Below are positions 7,761-16,569 of a stretch of 64,000 nucleotides of DNA, in pieces. This stretch comes from Cellulomonas aerilata. GTDB taxonomy: Bacteria; Actinomycetota; Actinomycetes; Actinomycetales; Cellulomonadaceae. Both the position numbers and the translations under genes were made by a program. The stretch covers positions 30,406-94,405 of the forward strand of contig NZ_BJYY01000007.1 in the NCBI RefSeq assembly GCF_007991755.1, written 5' to 3'. How positions within the stretch are numbered: the first letter of the stretch is position 1; the number at the start of each line of letters is the position of its first letter. Below the pieces are notes generated by a model. It was given only the letters and a program-made list of their open reading frames with translations, was not told the origin of the DNA and did no database searches.

Positions 7761-9283
7761 CCGACATGGGACTGAGCGGCAGCGTCCGGCGGGGGCTGGC
7801 CTGGGGCAGCGCCGGGAACATCGTGCTCCGCTTCGGCAACGTGCTCATCGGCATCGTGCTCGCCCGGCTGCTCGCCCCGGAGGACTTCGGGGTCTTCGCC
7901 ATCGCACTCGCCGTGCAGGGCGTCCTCGTGACGTTCGTCGATCTCGGCCTGAGTACGTACCTCGTGCGGGCGGCGCAGCCGGGCAGGCTCGAGCCGACGG
8001 TGGCGACCCTGAGCGTGGCCTCGGGTGTCCTGCTGGCCGTCAGCATGGCGGTGACCGCCGTCCCAGTGGCGCAGGCGCTCGGGAGCGAGCGCGCGGCACC
8101 GCTGATCGCCCTCCTCGCCGGCACGCTGGTGATCTCCGCAGCGGGCGTCGTCCCGTACGCACGCATGCAGCGCGAGTTCCAGCAGCGCGAGATCTTCGCG
8201 ACCGGCGCGATCGACCTCGGGGTCGGGACCGTCGTGACCCTCGTGCTCGTCCTCGCCGGCTGGGGTCCGATGGCTCTGGCGGTATCCCGGCTGGTGGCTC
8301 AGCCGTGCGCCACCGGCGCCCAGTTCCTGCTGTCGCGCACGAGGCCGAGGTTCGGGTTCGACGCGGGTGTGGCCGGCGACGCCGTCGCATGCGGGCTGCC
8401 GCTCGCAGGTGCCAATCTGCTGTCGATGGGTCTTCTCGCGGTGGACAAGGTCGTCCTGTCACGGGGGGCCGGCGAGGTGGCGCTGGGGTACTACGTGCTC
8501 GCCTTCAACGTCGCGAGCTGGCCTCTGACCGTCATCGGTCAGACCATCCGACCTGTCGCTCTCGCGGCGTTCGCCCGCCTTCAGGACCCCGAGCCGAATA
8601 CGGTGACCACGGCGGACGACCCGGAGCGCGCCCCTGGCGAGGGGGCCGGTGACGGGGGGCTCGCGTTCGCCGTCCGGCTGGCATGGGCAGCAGCGGTTCC
8701 CGTCGCTTGCCTGCTTGCTGTGCTGAGCGCTCCAGTGGTGGTGCTGCTGTACGGCGACAGGTGGCGGCCCGCAGCGGGTGCGCTCGCTGCCTTGGCGGCG
8801 TTCGGCGCGCTTCGCGTGGTCTTCGACCTCATGGCCACCTACCTGATCGCACGCGGTTCCAGCCGCCCGGTGCTGTGGATCCAGGTGGCGTGGATCCTGG
8901 CCCTGGTCCCGGCCGTGCTTCTGGGAGTTTGGGCTGGGGGGGCCACCGGCGCGGGATGGGCCCAGGTGGCCGTGGCCGTCCTCGTGGTGCTGCCGTGCTA
9001 CCTGCTGGCCGTCCGACGTCGTGGAGCGCGGGTGTCCGAGCTGCTGAGCGTCTTGTTGATGCCAGTGGTAGCTGCGGTGCCGACAGCGGTCGCGGCGGCC
9101 GTGGTGTCCAAGGTCGTCCACGGTCCTCTGCCGACGCTCGTCGTCGGCGTGCTGGTCGGCGCAGGGGTCTATGCCCTCCTCGCCGGGCGCCCCGTGCTGC
9201 GTGCGCTGCGGTCGACCGCCACCGGACCGGCCGTGACGGGCACTGCGCCCACGAGCGGAGCGACGACGGTGACTGTGCCATGA
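7757..9283 (+). CDS. Wzx-like polysaccharide flippase (MOP superfamily)
   Basis: A 508-residue polytopic membrane protein of the oligosaccharide flippase family (RfbX/Wzx, polysaccharide synthase domain). It opens with RRGLAWGSAGN and FGNVLIGIVLARLLAPEDFG, a hallmark of this group. About a dozen hydrophobic segments are visible, with a charged cytoplasmic insertion around residues 275-300 (acidic and Gly-rich). Wzx proteins flip lipid-linked repeat units across the membrane for the Wzy polymerase, which is encoded in the facing operon. ATG at 7757 overlaps the preceding stop. Substrate is unknown. Confidence 0.88.
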   Translation: MTDMGLSGSVRRGLAWGSAGNIVLRFGNVLIGIVLARLLAPEDFGVFAIALAVQGVLVTFVDLGLSTYLVRAAQPGRLEPTVATLSVASGVLLAVSMAVTAVPVAQALGSERAAPLIALLAGTLVISAAGVVPYARMQREFQQREIFATGAIDLGVGTVVTLVLVLAGWGPMALAVSRLVAQPCATGAQFLLSRTRPRFGFDAGVAGDAVACGLPLAGANLLSMGLLAVDKVVLSRGAGEVALGYYVLAFNVASWPLTVIGQTIRPVALAAFARLQDPEPNTVTTADDPERAPGEGAGDGGLAFAVRLAWAAAVPVACLLAVLSAPVVVLLYGDRWRPAAGALAALAAFGALRVVFDLMATYLIARGSSRPVLWIQVAWILALVPAVLLGVWAGGATGAGWAQVAVAVLVVLPCYLLAVRRRGARVSELLSVLLMPVVAAVPTAVAAAVVSKVVHGPLPTLVVGVLVGAGVYALLAGRPVLRALRSTATGPAVTGTAPTSGATTVTVP

Positions 9284-10470
9284 CGACCAGCCAAACCTCA
9301 CTGGTGCGCACGGTACGGGTGGTCCCTCGGGCGACGTCCACGCCCCGGGCCACGGTGTCGGTCGTGATCCCGTGTCACAACTACGCCCGTTACCTTCCGG
9401 AGGCGGTCACGAGCGCGCTCGACCAGCAGGACGTCGTCGTCGAGGTCATCGTGGTGGACGACGCCTCGACGGACGACTCCCTCGCGGTCGCCCGCCGCCT
9501 CGCGGGTGCCGACCCGCGCGTCTCGGTCGTCGCGCACGCCGTCAACCGGGGTCCCGTGGGGACCTTCAACGACGGGCTGGCCAGGGCCTCGGGGGAGTTC
9601 CTCGTCCGCCTCGACGCGGACGACCTGCTCACGCCGGGCTCGCTCGCGCGCTCGGTCGCGGTCGCCCGGACCTTCCCGTCCGTGGGCCTGGTCTACGGCC
9701 ATCCGCTGCACTTCTCCGACACACGCCCGACGGCCCGGCTCCGGCCGCGTCGCTGGACCGTGTGGCCGGGCCGGCAGTGGCTGTGGGACCGGTGCCTCGA
9801 CGGCTACAACGTCATCACCTCGCCCGAGGTGCTCATGCGGATGTCCGTCGTCGCCGAGGTGGGCGGCCAGCGTCCGCTGGCGCACACGCACGACATGGAG
9901 ATGTGGCTGCGCGTCGCCGCGTTCTCCGACGTCGCCCATGTGGGCGGGTGCGACCAGGCATGGCACCGCGACCACCCCGCGAGCCTGTCGGCACGCGTCG
10001 TCGACGACGCCACCGACTTCGGCGAGCGCGTCGCCGCCTTCGACGAGCTGGCCGCCGGGGTCGCGGCACAGCTGCCGGAGATGGCGCAGATGCGCGCCGC
10101 CGCGCAGCAGGCGCTGGTGCGGCAGGCGCTGCGCGCGTGCCGGTACGAGGTCGCACGCGGCAACCGTGACCCGGTCCGGGTGCGACGCCTCATGGCCCAG
10201 GCGCTCGAGCTGGACCCGCACCTGGCCACCACGGCGGCGTGGGGGACCCTGGCGGCCGCGCTCGACGGGCGTCCCGACCCGGCCCGGCGGGCCGCAGGGC
10301 TGCTGACCGCGGCGGCCATCCGGGCGGACGACGTCGGGCGCGGGTTCCGATGGAGCCGTACCGGCACCTACACGCGGGAGCGGCGTCGGCCGCGGCCACC
10401 CGTGGACACCGCGACCACCCTGCCGGACCGGCAGCCCACGACGACGCGCAGGAGGTGGAGGGACCGATGA
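9280..10470 (+). CDS. GT2-family (GT-A) glycosyltransferase
   Basis: A 396-residue inverting glycosyltransferase. The GT-A domain starts near residue 27 (VSVVIPCHNYARY), has VVDDAST, and the metal-binding DxD in VRLDADDLL. A C-terminal region of about 150 residues (after roughly 240) is helical and rich in Ala and Arg, and resembles nothing I recognise. The cytoplasmic enzyme probably adds a sugar to the lipid-linked repeat unit. It is coupled to the flippase gene by a 4-base overlap and to the next gene by ATGA. Confidence 0.87.
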   Translation: MTTSQTSLVRTVRVVPRATSTPRATVSVVIPCHNYARYLPEAVTSALDQQDVVVEVIVVDDASTDDSLAVARRLAGADPRVSVVAHAVNRGPVGTFNDGLARASGEFLVRLDADDLLTPGSLARSVAVARTFPSVGLVYGHPLHFSDTRPTARLRPRRWTVWPGRQWLWDRCLDGYNVITSPEVLMRMSVVAEVGGQRPLAHTHDMEMWLRVAAFSDVAHVGGCDQAWHRDHPASLSARVVDDATDFGERVAAFDELAAGVAAQLPEMAQMRAAAQQALVRQALRACRYEVARGNRDPVRVRRLMAQALELDPHLATTAAWGTLAAALDGRPDPARRAAGLLTAAAIRADDVGRGFRWSRTGTYTRERRRPRPPVDTATTLPDRQPTTTRRRWRDR

Positions 10471-11729
10471 GCTCCTCGACGGCACACCACTCGGCACCCC
10501 ACAGGGCCGTCGCCATCGGCCGGCGCGTTCGCGCCATGGGTCCGTACGAGACGGCGCAGCGGGTCGCGGCCCGGCTGTACCACCGGACCGGCGCGGCCTC
10601 GCTCGACTTCCCGCTCCTGCCCCAGGACGTCGCGGACTCCGGCGAGCTCCGCCTCGCGCAGACGGCGGCCGCGCCCCCACCCGGCCGGCCGCTGACGATC
10701 GGGTGGCTCACCGTGCCCCCCGGCCCGCGCTCCGGGGGGCACACCACGATGTTCCGCATGGTGCAGGCGCTGGAGGAGGCCGGTCACCGCTGCGTGCTCT
10801 ACCTCTACGACCGGCACGGCGGCGACGTCCGGCACCGGGCGGACGTCATCCGGCAGGGGTGGCCGCAGATCCACGCGGACGTGCGTGACGTCGCCGACGG
10901 GATCAGCGGTGTCGACGCCTGCATCGCCACGTCGTGGCAGTCGGCGCACGTGCTGGCCCGGCGCGGCACCGCGCCGATGCGCCGGCTGTACTTCGTGCAG
11001 GACTTCGAGCCGTTCTTCTACCCGCGCGGCTCCCAGTACGCCCTCGCCGAGGACTCCTACCGGTTCGGGTTCCGGCTGGTCGCGCTCGGCGAGATGGTCG
11101 CCGAGCACCTGCGTGGTGTCGTCGACGTCGACGTCGACGTGGTCCCGTTCGGGTGCGACACCGACGTCTACCGGCCTCTGGGCACCGAGGAGCGGCACGG
11201 CGTCGTGCTCTACGCCAAGCCCGACGTCGGCCGCCGCGGCTACGACCTCGCCCGGCTCGCGCTGGAGCGGTTCCACCGACGCCACCCGGACCAGCCGATC
11301 CACGTGTACGGCGACCGGGTGAGGGACCTCTCCGTCCCGGTCATCCATCACGGGGGGCTGACCCCGGCCGAGCTCAACGCGCTCTACAACCGCACCGTCG
11401 CCGGACTGGCGATGTCCTTCACGAACATCTCGCTGGTGGCGGAGGAGATGCTCGCGGCCGGGACGGTGCCCGTGGTCAACGACTCGCCGGACGCCCGTGC
11501 GGACCTGCCGAACCCGTACGCGCTGTGGGCGGTCCCGACGCCGGGCGCGGTGGCCGACGCCCTGTCCACGGCCGTACGGCACCCGGAGCCGGTGGCGCAC
11601 GCGGCGCAGGTCGCGGCCAGCGTCCGGGGTCGGTCGTGGCGCGGCGCCCAGGACGAGCTCGTCCGGCTCGTCGAGGGGCACGTGCACGGGGTCGGCGCCT
11701 CGCAGCCGGGCCGGCAGGTCGCGCGATGA
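10467..11729 (+). CDS. WsaF-like GT4 glycosyltransferase
   Basis: A 420-residue GT-B enzyme resembling the WsaF rhamnosyltransferase group (Geobacillus S-layer glycan). Evidence is the order of motifs: IGWLTVPPGPRSGGHTT near residue 74, RRLYFVQDFEPFFYP near 172, VPFGCDTDVY near 226, YAKPDVGRRGYDLA near 245 and LVAEEMLAAGTVPVVND near 325. An N-terminal extension of about 70 residues precedes the fold. GGAGGTGGAGGGACCG just before ATG 10467 is a strong ribosome site even though the gene also overlaps its upstream neighbour. The WsaF resemblance suggests a rhamnose or other deoxysugar donor, but this is inference. Confidence 0.8.
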   Translation: MSSSTAHHSAPHRAVAIGRRVRAMGPYETAQRVAARLYHRTGAASLDFPLLPQDVADSGELRLAQTAAAPPPGRPLTIGWLTVPPGPRSGGHTTMFRMVQALEEAGHRCVLYLYDRHGGDVRHRADVIRQGWPQIHADVRDVADGISGVDACIATSWQSAHVLARRGTAPMRRLYFVQDFEPFFYPRGSQYALAEDSYRFGFRLVALGEMVAEHLRGVVDVDVDVVPFGCDTDVYRPLGTEERHGVVLYAKPDVGRRGYDLARLALERFHRRHPDQPIHVYGDRVRDLSVPVIHHGGLTPAELNALYNRTVAGLAMSFTNISLVAEEMLAAGTVPVVNDSPDARADLPNPYALWAVPTPGAVADALSTAVRHPEPVAHAAQVAASVRGRSWRGAQDELVRLVEGHVHGVGASQPGRQVAR

Positions 11730-12631
11730 GCGCCCCCGGCCGCACGCACCGGACCATGTCGGTGCTGACACCCAGCTACCGGCCGGACCACGAGCTGTGC
11801 GTGGACCTCAACCGCTCCGTCATGCGGTTCGCGCCGGACGACGTCGGCCACACCGTCGTCGTCCCGGCCGCGGACCGACGGCTGTTCGGCGGGCTGGCGA
11901 ATGCGCGCACGACCGTGCGTGACGTCCGCGACGTGATGCCGCGGCAGCTGCGGGCCGTTCCGGGGCTCAACACGTGGGTCAACGTCCGGGCGCCGTTCCC
12001 GCCGGTGCGCGGCTGGATCGCCCAGCAGGTCGTCAAGCTCGCCGCCGTCGCGGACGCCGGGGAGGACCTGGTGCTGATCGCCGACTCGGATCTCGCCTTC
12101 GTCCGACCGTTCACCGCAGCGACCTTCACCGCGGACGGCGCTGTGCCGCTGTACCGCCGCAGCGGCGCCGTGACGCCTCATCTGCCGAGGCACATGAGGT
12201 GGCACGCCGTGGCCCGTCGTCTGCTGGGCCTGCCACCGAGCACGGACGAGGTGCGGGCCGACTACGTCTGCTGGCCGTGCGTCTGGGAGCCGGCCGTCGT
12301 CAGGCGGATGCTCGAGCGGATCGAGCGGGTGACCGGCACGCCCTGGGCGACCGCCGTGGGACGGGAGCTGCACTTCTCGGAGATGATGCTGTACGGCGTC
12401 TACGTCGACGAGATCGAGTCCCGGTCCCGGCCGGTCCCGCACACGACGGACATGCGGTGCCCCAGCTACTCCGACGAGATCCCGCTCGACGACGAGGGCC
12501 TCGCCGCGTTCCTGTCCGGCGTCCGCGAGGAGGACGTCGCGGTGATGGTGTCGGCCAGGTCCGGCACGTCGCTCCGGTCCCGCCGCCAGGCGCTGTCGTC
12601 GGTCGCCGCGGAGGCTCGCGCTCCTGAGTGA
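11726..12631 (+). CDS. DUF6492-like protein, probable GT-A-fold glycosyltransferase-like
   Basis: A 301-residue protein resembling the DUF6492 group that occurs in actinobacterial polysaccharide loci. It starts with VLTPSYRPD, like the first strand of a GT-A fold. It contains VLIADSDLAFV (near residue 113), which looks like a metal-binding DxD on a predicted strand, and a possible catalytic acid stretch HFSEMMLYG (near 218). No activity is established for the family as far as I know. It is the last gene of the plus-strand operon, coupled by a 4-base overlap at 11726, so a role in repeat-unit assembly is likely. Confidence 0.65.
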   Translation: MSAPGRTHRTMSVLTPSYRPDHELCVDLNRSVMRFAPDDVGHTVVVPAADRRLFGGLANARTTVRDVRDVMPRQLRAVPGLNTWVNVRAPFPPVRGWIAQQVVKLAAVADAGEDLVLIADSDLAFVRPFTAATFTADGAVPLYRRSGAVTPHLPRHMRWHAVARRLLGLPPSTDEVRADYVCWPCVWEPAVVRRMLERIERVTGTPWATAVGRELHFSEMMLYGVYVDEIESRSRPVPHTTDMRCPSYSDEIPLDDEGLAAFLSGVREEDVAVMVSARSGTSLRSRRQALSSVAAEARAPE

Positions 12632-12975
12632 CGGCGCCGTCGCACGGCGGTGACCTCCGGTCCTGGCCGTCGCGCGGCTGGCAGGCTCCCGCGCCGCTCC
12701 TCGGCCCGCATCCCGGCACCGCCGGCCCGTGCCGTGCGCGGGTACCTCGGGGAGCGGCCGGGCGCCACCGAACCTACGATGGCCGCGCACCGGTGGACCG
12801 GGTACCCCCGGGAACGTCACGGGTGCGCTGGACAGCGCAGGGGGAGAGCGGGACCGCACCGCCGATCCGTCGCGTGCCGCGGGACGGCTCGTGCCGGACG
12901 GCCGAGCGGTCGCGAGGTCCGCCCACGTCCGCCGACGTGCGCTGTGCCGGGCTCGACGGCCGGAGGAGCGTGACC
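12632..12975. other. Non-coding spacer ahead of the secreted hydrolase gene
   Basis: A 344-bp stretch without a convincing gene. GACGGCGCCGTC just after the preceding stop is a 12-bp palindrome. TACGAT near 12774 could be a -10 box, but no matching -35 is seen. GGAGG at 12962-12966 is the ribosome site of the next gene. The spacer suggests that the hydrolase gene can be transcribed separately from the operon upstream. Confidence 0.4.
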
Positions 12976-14406
12976 GTGGCACGACGCAGGCGCAGGGGCA
13001 TGAGCACGAGCACGAGCACGACGGTGGCCCTGGCGGTCGCGCTGGTGCTCGGCACGGCGAGCGGCGTCGCCGCGACGCCCGGTGCCACGACCGGTCCGCC
13101 CGGCACGTCGGCGGCACACCCGGGGCGAGGCTGGGTACCGACGTGGCCGCGACCGGTGGTGGTCTCTCCGGTCACGGGTGACCGGGCCGCCGACGGACAG
13201 CTCGACCTCCCGCGCGTCCCCTGGGAGGGCGGGCCCGCCTACTACGCCCGCTTCGCCGGGCTGAACGAGCGTTGGCAGGACCCCGCGTTCTTCCCGGTCA
13301 TGTACTGGGGGGCCTACGTCAACGAGACGGACAAGGCGTGGAACAACGCCGCCAAGGGCATCAACGTCTACGGCGAGGTGTACGCACCCGTACCGGGCTG
13401 GGACGAGAACGCCCGTGCTGCCGGCATCGACCAGATCGGTCACGTGCTCCCGGACGAGGCCGACATGTGGGCCGGCTACGGCCACGCGCGGTGGACCGGC
13501 AGGTGGGGGTTCCAGGACGGCATCTGCGAGGCACCGGGCGTCGGCTGCTCCCCGGACCTGTTCCGACAGCTGGAGGCCGAGCGTCCCGCCGACGGTCTGA
13601 TGCGCTACTACAACGGCGGCAAGGGCATGATGATGTGGATGCCGCCGGAGGTGGCCGCGACGTTCGTGGACGGCGAGTCGTGGCCGGTGGGGGTGGCGAC
13701 CACGTCGCTGTACTTCTACTCCGACTGGAACCTGCACGGCGGTGACCCCGCCTGGCCCGGCGAGGCGACGACGTTCCTCGGCGTGCCGAGGGACCAGGTA
13801 CGCCGGGCCGCGAACTACGGCGAGGCGGCGATGACCCGCCTGCGCGAGCTCGACGCCCGCGACGGGGAGCGCACGCCGCTCGGGGTGCTGGTCGAGCTCG
13901 GGCAGCAGTCCGGCTCCGTCCCGGGGGACTTCGGGCACGCGTCCATGACCCCGGAGCAGATCGAGGGAGCCGTGTGGTCCTCCCTGATCCACGAGGCACG
14001 ACTCGTCGGGTACTTCTCCCACGCCTTCGGGACCCAGCCGACGTCCGACGCGCTCAACCACCCAGCGGGCGACCCCCACTACGACGCCGTCAAGGCGAAG
14101 GTCACCCAGGTCAACGCGCGCGTGGCCGCGCTCGCCCCGGTGCTCAACACCCAGTCCTACGAGTGGGACTTCGGGCCGGGCGTGTCGACGATGCTGAAGG
14201 TCCATGCCGGGTCCGCCTACGTCTTCGCCCAGCAGGCCCGGGCCGCGCACACGTCGGGGACGTACTCGTTCACCCTGCCCCCCGGGGTGACGGGGACGAC
14301 GGTCGAGGTCGTCGGCGAGCGTCGGACGCTGCCCGTGGTGGGCGGCCGGTTCTCCGACACCTTCGCCGCCGAGCACTCGACCCACATCTACCGGGTGCAC
14401 CTGTGA
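12976..14406 (+). CDS. Secreted glycoside-hydrolase-like protein (uncharacterised family), soluble copy
   Basis: A 476-residue exported protein. The N-terminus has Arg-rich residues 3-7, then a Thr/Ser and Ala/Val/Leu-rich core ending near VAATPG: a Sec signal peptide. The mature part reads as a TIM-barrel hydrolase. FFPVMYW is a first strand; PDEADMW (159-165, Glu161) and LVELGQQ (305-311, Glu307) are candidate acid/base and nucleophile. A C-terminal beta domain follows (from about 395). It is homologous along its whole length to the lipoprotein at 16566-17912, sharing the DE.DMWAG, RRAANYG, AVWSS.IH.AR and KVH.G motifs. GTG 12976 is chosen because GGAGG lies 9 bases upstream. I cannot name the family; a role in trimming or releasing the local polysaccharide is inferred. 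Confidence 0.7.
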   Translation: MARRRRRGMSTSTSTTVALAVALVLGTASGVAATPGATTGPPGTSAAHPGRGWVPTWPRPVVVSPVTGDRAADGQLDLPRVPWEGGPAYYARFAGLNERWQDPAFFPVMYWGAYVNETDKAWNNAAKGINVYGEVYAPVPGWDENARAAGIDQIGHVLPDEADMWAGYGHARWTGRWGFQDGICEAPGVGCSPDLFRQLEAERPADGLMRYYNGGKGMMMWMPPEVAATFVDGESWPVGVATTSLYFYSDWNLHGGDPAWPGEATTFLGVPRDQVRRAANYGEAAMTRLRELDARDGERTPLGVLVELGQQSGSVPGDFGHASMTPEQIEGAVWSSLIHEARLVGYFSHAFGTQPTSDALNHPAGDPHYDAVKAKVTQVNARVAALAPVLNTQSYEWDFGPGVSTMLKVHAGSAYVFAQQARAAHTSGTYSFTLPPGVTGTTVEVVGERRTLPVVGGRFSDTFAAEHSTHIYRVHL

Positions 14407-14432
14407 CCTGAGCCGGCCGCAGCCGCCACGCG

Positions 14433-15242
14433 CTACCGCCCGACAGGGCCCCGGGTCCGTCGAGCCGTCGCGGCCCCCGTCCCGAGCAGGGACCCGGTGC
14501 CGTGCCGGAGGACGTCAACGTGCGGCGCCTGCGAGGCGGTCGCCGGCCCGGGCACCGGACCGGTCTCGGGCCGGTCGGACCGGTCGGACCGGTCGGGCCG
14601 GGGCCGGCCGGACCGCGACGTCTCGCGGTACCGGCCGAGGGAGGCGGCCCCGAAGACGAGGACGCCGCCACCGAGGAGCACCACGATCGTGGCGCGCAGG
14701 CGGCTGGAGAACTGCTCCGTCGCGCTCTCCGGCTCGGCCAGGACGAGCGGCGTGAACAGGAACCGGTCGTCCGCCCCGTGGACCGTCTGCAGCTCACGCA
14801 GCTCGTCCTCCAGGACCGTGCCGACGGCAGCGGTGGTCGCGATGGACTCGGCGGGCGTCGGGCCCACGCCGGTGACGTCGACGACGAACCCGTTGCCCCC
14901 GACCCCGGGGCCGACGGCGAACTCGGTCCCGACACCGGCGGCCTCCAGATGCCTCAGCGTCGACTCCGTCCCCAGCCGTGCCATCAGCGCGTCGGTCACC
15001 AGGTTGGTGTCCGCGGACCGCAGGTACGGGTTGTCACCGTTCAGCGCCGCGAGGTCGGGGTCCGCCTCGAGCTCCTGGGACGACGGGACGTTCGGGTTCA
15101 CCAGCGCGTACGTCCCGGTCGACTGGTAGGACCGCGGCGCGAGCTGGAAGACGTACGCGGCTGCCACGAGGGCGACCAGCACGGCGGGTGCGACGTACCA
15201 TCGCTGGCGCCACAGCACCCGCAGCACCTCAGTGGGATCCAT
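14433..15242 (-). CDS. Wzz-like chain-length determinant (polysaccharide co-polymerase)
   Basis: A 269-residue protein with two membrane segments (about 16-33 and 183-203) enclosing an extracytoplasmic domain of about 150 residues, the layout of Wzz-type co-polymerases. The first residues (MDPTEVLRVLWRQRWYV) match the family start. Downstream of the second segment is a disordered, charged cytoplasmic tail with SDR repeats and no Walker motifs, so no BY-kinase domain is fused and none is encoded in the window. It overlaps the polymerase gene by 14 bases and is the last gene of the minus operon. Its 3' end meets the facing hydrolase gene with only 26 bases between. Confidence 0.75.
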   Translation of the reverse strand: MDPTEVLRVLWRQRWYVAPAVLVALVAAAYVFQLAPRSYQSTGTYALVNPNVPSSQELEADPDLAALNGDNPYLRSADTNLVTDALMARLGTESTLRHLEAAGVGTEFAVGPGVGGNGFVVDVTGVGPTPAESIATTAAVGTVLEDELRELQTVHGADDRFLFTPLVLAEPESATEQFSSRLRATIVVLLGGGVLVFGAASLGRYRETSRSGRPRPDRSDRSDRPETGPVPGPATASQAPHVDVLRHGTGSLLGTGAATARRTRGPVGR

Positions 15243-16569
15243 CGGGCTCCTCCTCCTGGCGAACCAGCAACCATGCAGCTCCGGACAGGCCCACCAGCGC
15301 GGGGAACGTGAGGGCGAAGACCGGGAACGACAGCGAGTCGAACGTCAGCGAGCAGACCGCACCCGCGAGGGTGCCGGCCGCGAGCGCACCGGCCAGGCTC
15401 CGCAGGCTCGGCGAGCGGGCGGTCCGGGCGGCGTGCAGCCCGGCGAGCCCGGGCAGGACGAGGTAGACGACCGTCCCGACGAGGCCCACCAGTCCCATGG
15501 TGACCAGCGAGTTCAGGTACTGGTTGTCCAGGATGTGCAGCGCGTTGGTGGGCATGTAGTTCCCCGGCCCGAGTCCCAGGACCGGGTGGGCGTCGACCAT
15601 GGCCACGACCCGGGGGTAGTTGCCGAGCCGGGTGGCGATGGACGGGTCGGACGCGTCGGCACCGAGAGCGCCGCCGAGCGTGCTCAGCAGCCCGGGGACC
15701 GACAGGAAGACCGCCGCGAGCACCACGGGGGACGCCACGAGCACCCACCGTCGCGCCGTCCGGGTCAGGAACGGGACGGTCACCCCCACGGCCACCGCGA
15801 GCCCCAGCACGCCGGAGCGCGAGATGCTGGCCGCCACCGCGAACATCAGGGCCGCGGTCTGGGCCCAGTGCAGCCAGGTGCGGCCCACGTCGTCGAACAC
15901 CAGGCGCCAGAGGGACAGCGGCAGCAGCATCGCCGCGACGACACCCAGCTCGATCGGGGAGAAGGCAACACCGGCGACGCGGACCAGCGCACCGCGGGGC
16001 TGGAACGAGGTGTTGCCGCCGTTGTCGGTGAAGCCGGGCATCGCGTACTGCATCCAGTCGACCGGGTTCACCGAGAACACGAACTGGACGATCGCGAACA
16101 GGCAGCAGACGAAGGCGCCGTTCAGCAGCGCTCGCACGCACCGCGCCGCGTCCGCCGCCGACCGGACGCTCTCCGCGCACACCGTGACGAGCGCGGCGCT
16201 GGCGATCACGAGCAGCAGCCAGCGTTCGCCGGCGGCGCGGGTGGTCTCCGTGCTGCCGCCGCTGGCGCCGACGTAGAGCGACGCGGCCGACGCGACGGTC
16301 GACAGGAGCAGGCAGGAGACCGCGACCCGGCCAGGATGGCGGGCCGCCAGCGGGTCGTGCAGGCCCCACGCCCACGAGGTCAGCCAGAAGGCCGCGACCA
16401 GCAGGGCCAGCAGCATCGGCACGGTGCCGGCCGCGCCGATCGGCTCCACGACGAGGCTGGCGGGGAAGATCCCGATGCTGCAGAGCGTCGCTCGCAGCAG
16501 CAGCGGCACGGGGGAGGCCGTCGGGAGGCGCTGCGTGGCCGTGGCCACCTGCGCGGGTGCGGCGGTCAC
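15229..16569 (-). CDS. Wzy-like O-antigen/polysaccharide polymerase
   Basis: A 446-residue, strongly hydrophobic protein with about 11 membrane segments and a large loop. It contains the O-antigen ligase/polymerase (Wzy_C-like) features VVAMVDAHPVLGLGPGNYMPTN and HILDNQYLNSLVTMGL, seen in WaaL/Wzy proteins. It should join lipid-linked repeat units at the outer face of the membrane. GTG at 16569 overlaps the stop of the upstream lipoprotein gene by 4 bases. The frame stays open far upstream to 17499, but that part lies inside the lipoprotein gene and reads as low-complexity Arg/Gly. Polymerase versus ligase cannot be settled from sequence. Confidence 0.82.
   Translation of the reverse strand: MTAAPAQVATATQRLPTASPVPLLLRATLCSIGIFPASLVVEPIGAAGTVPMLLALLVAAFWLTSWAWGLHDPLAARHPGRVAVSCLLLSTVASAASLYVGASGGSTETTRAAGERWLLLVIASAALVTVCAESVRSAADAARCVRALLNGAFVCCLFAIVQFVFSVNPVDWMQYAMPGFTDNGGNTSFQPRGALVRVAGVAFSPIELGVVAAMLLPLSLWRLVFDDVGRTWLHWAQTAALMFAVAASISRSGVLGLAVAVGVTVPFLTRTARRWVLVASPVVLAAVFLSVPGLLSTLGGALGADASDPSIATRLGNYPRVVAMVDAHPVLGLGPGNYMPTNALHILDNQYLNSLVTMGLVGLVGTVVYLVLPGLAGLHAARTARSPSLRSLAGALAAGTLAGAVCSLTFDSLSFPVFALTFPALVGLSGAAWLLVRQEEEPDGSH

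Noticed and set aside
11118..11142. GTCGAC-like repeats in the WsaF-like gene as a regulatory repeat
   Set aside because: It encodes VDVDVDVV in frame in a conserved strand, so it is a coding effect.
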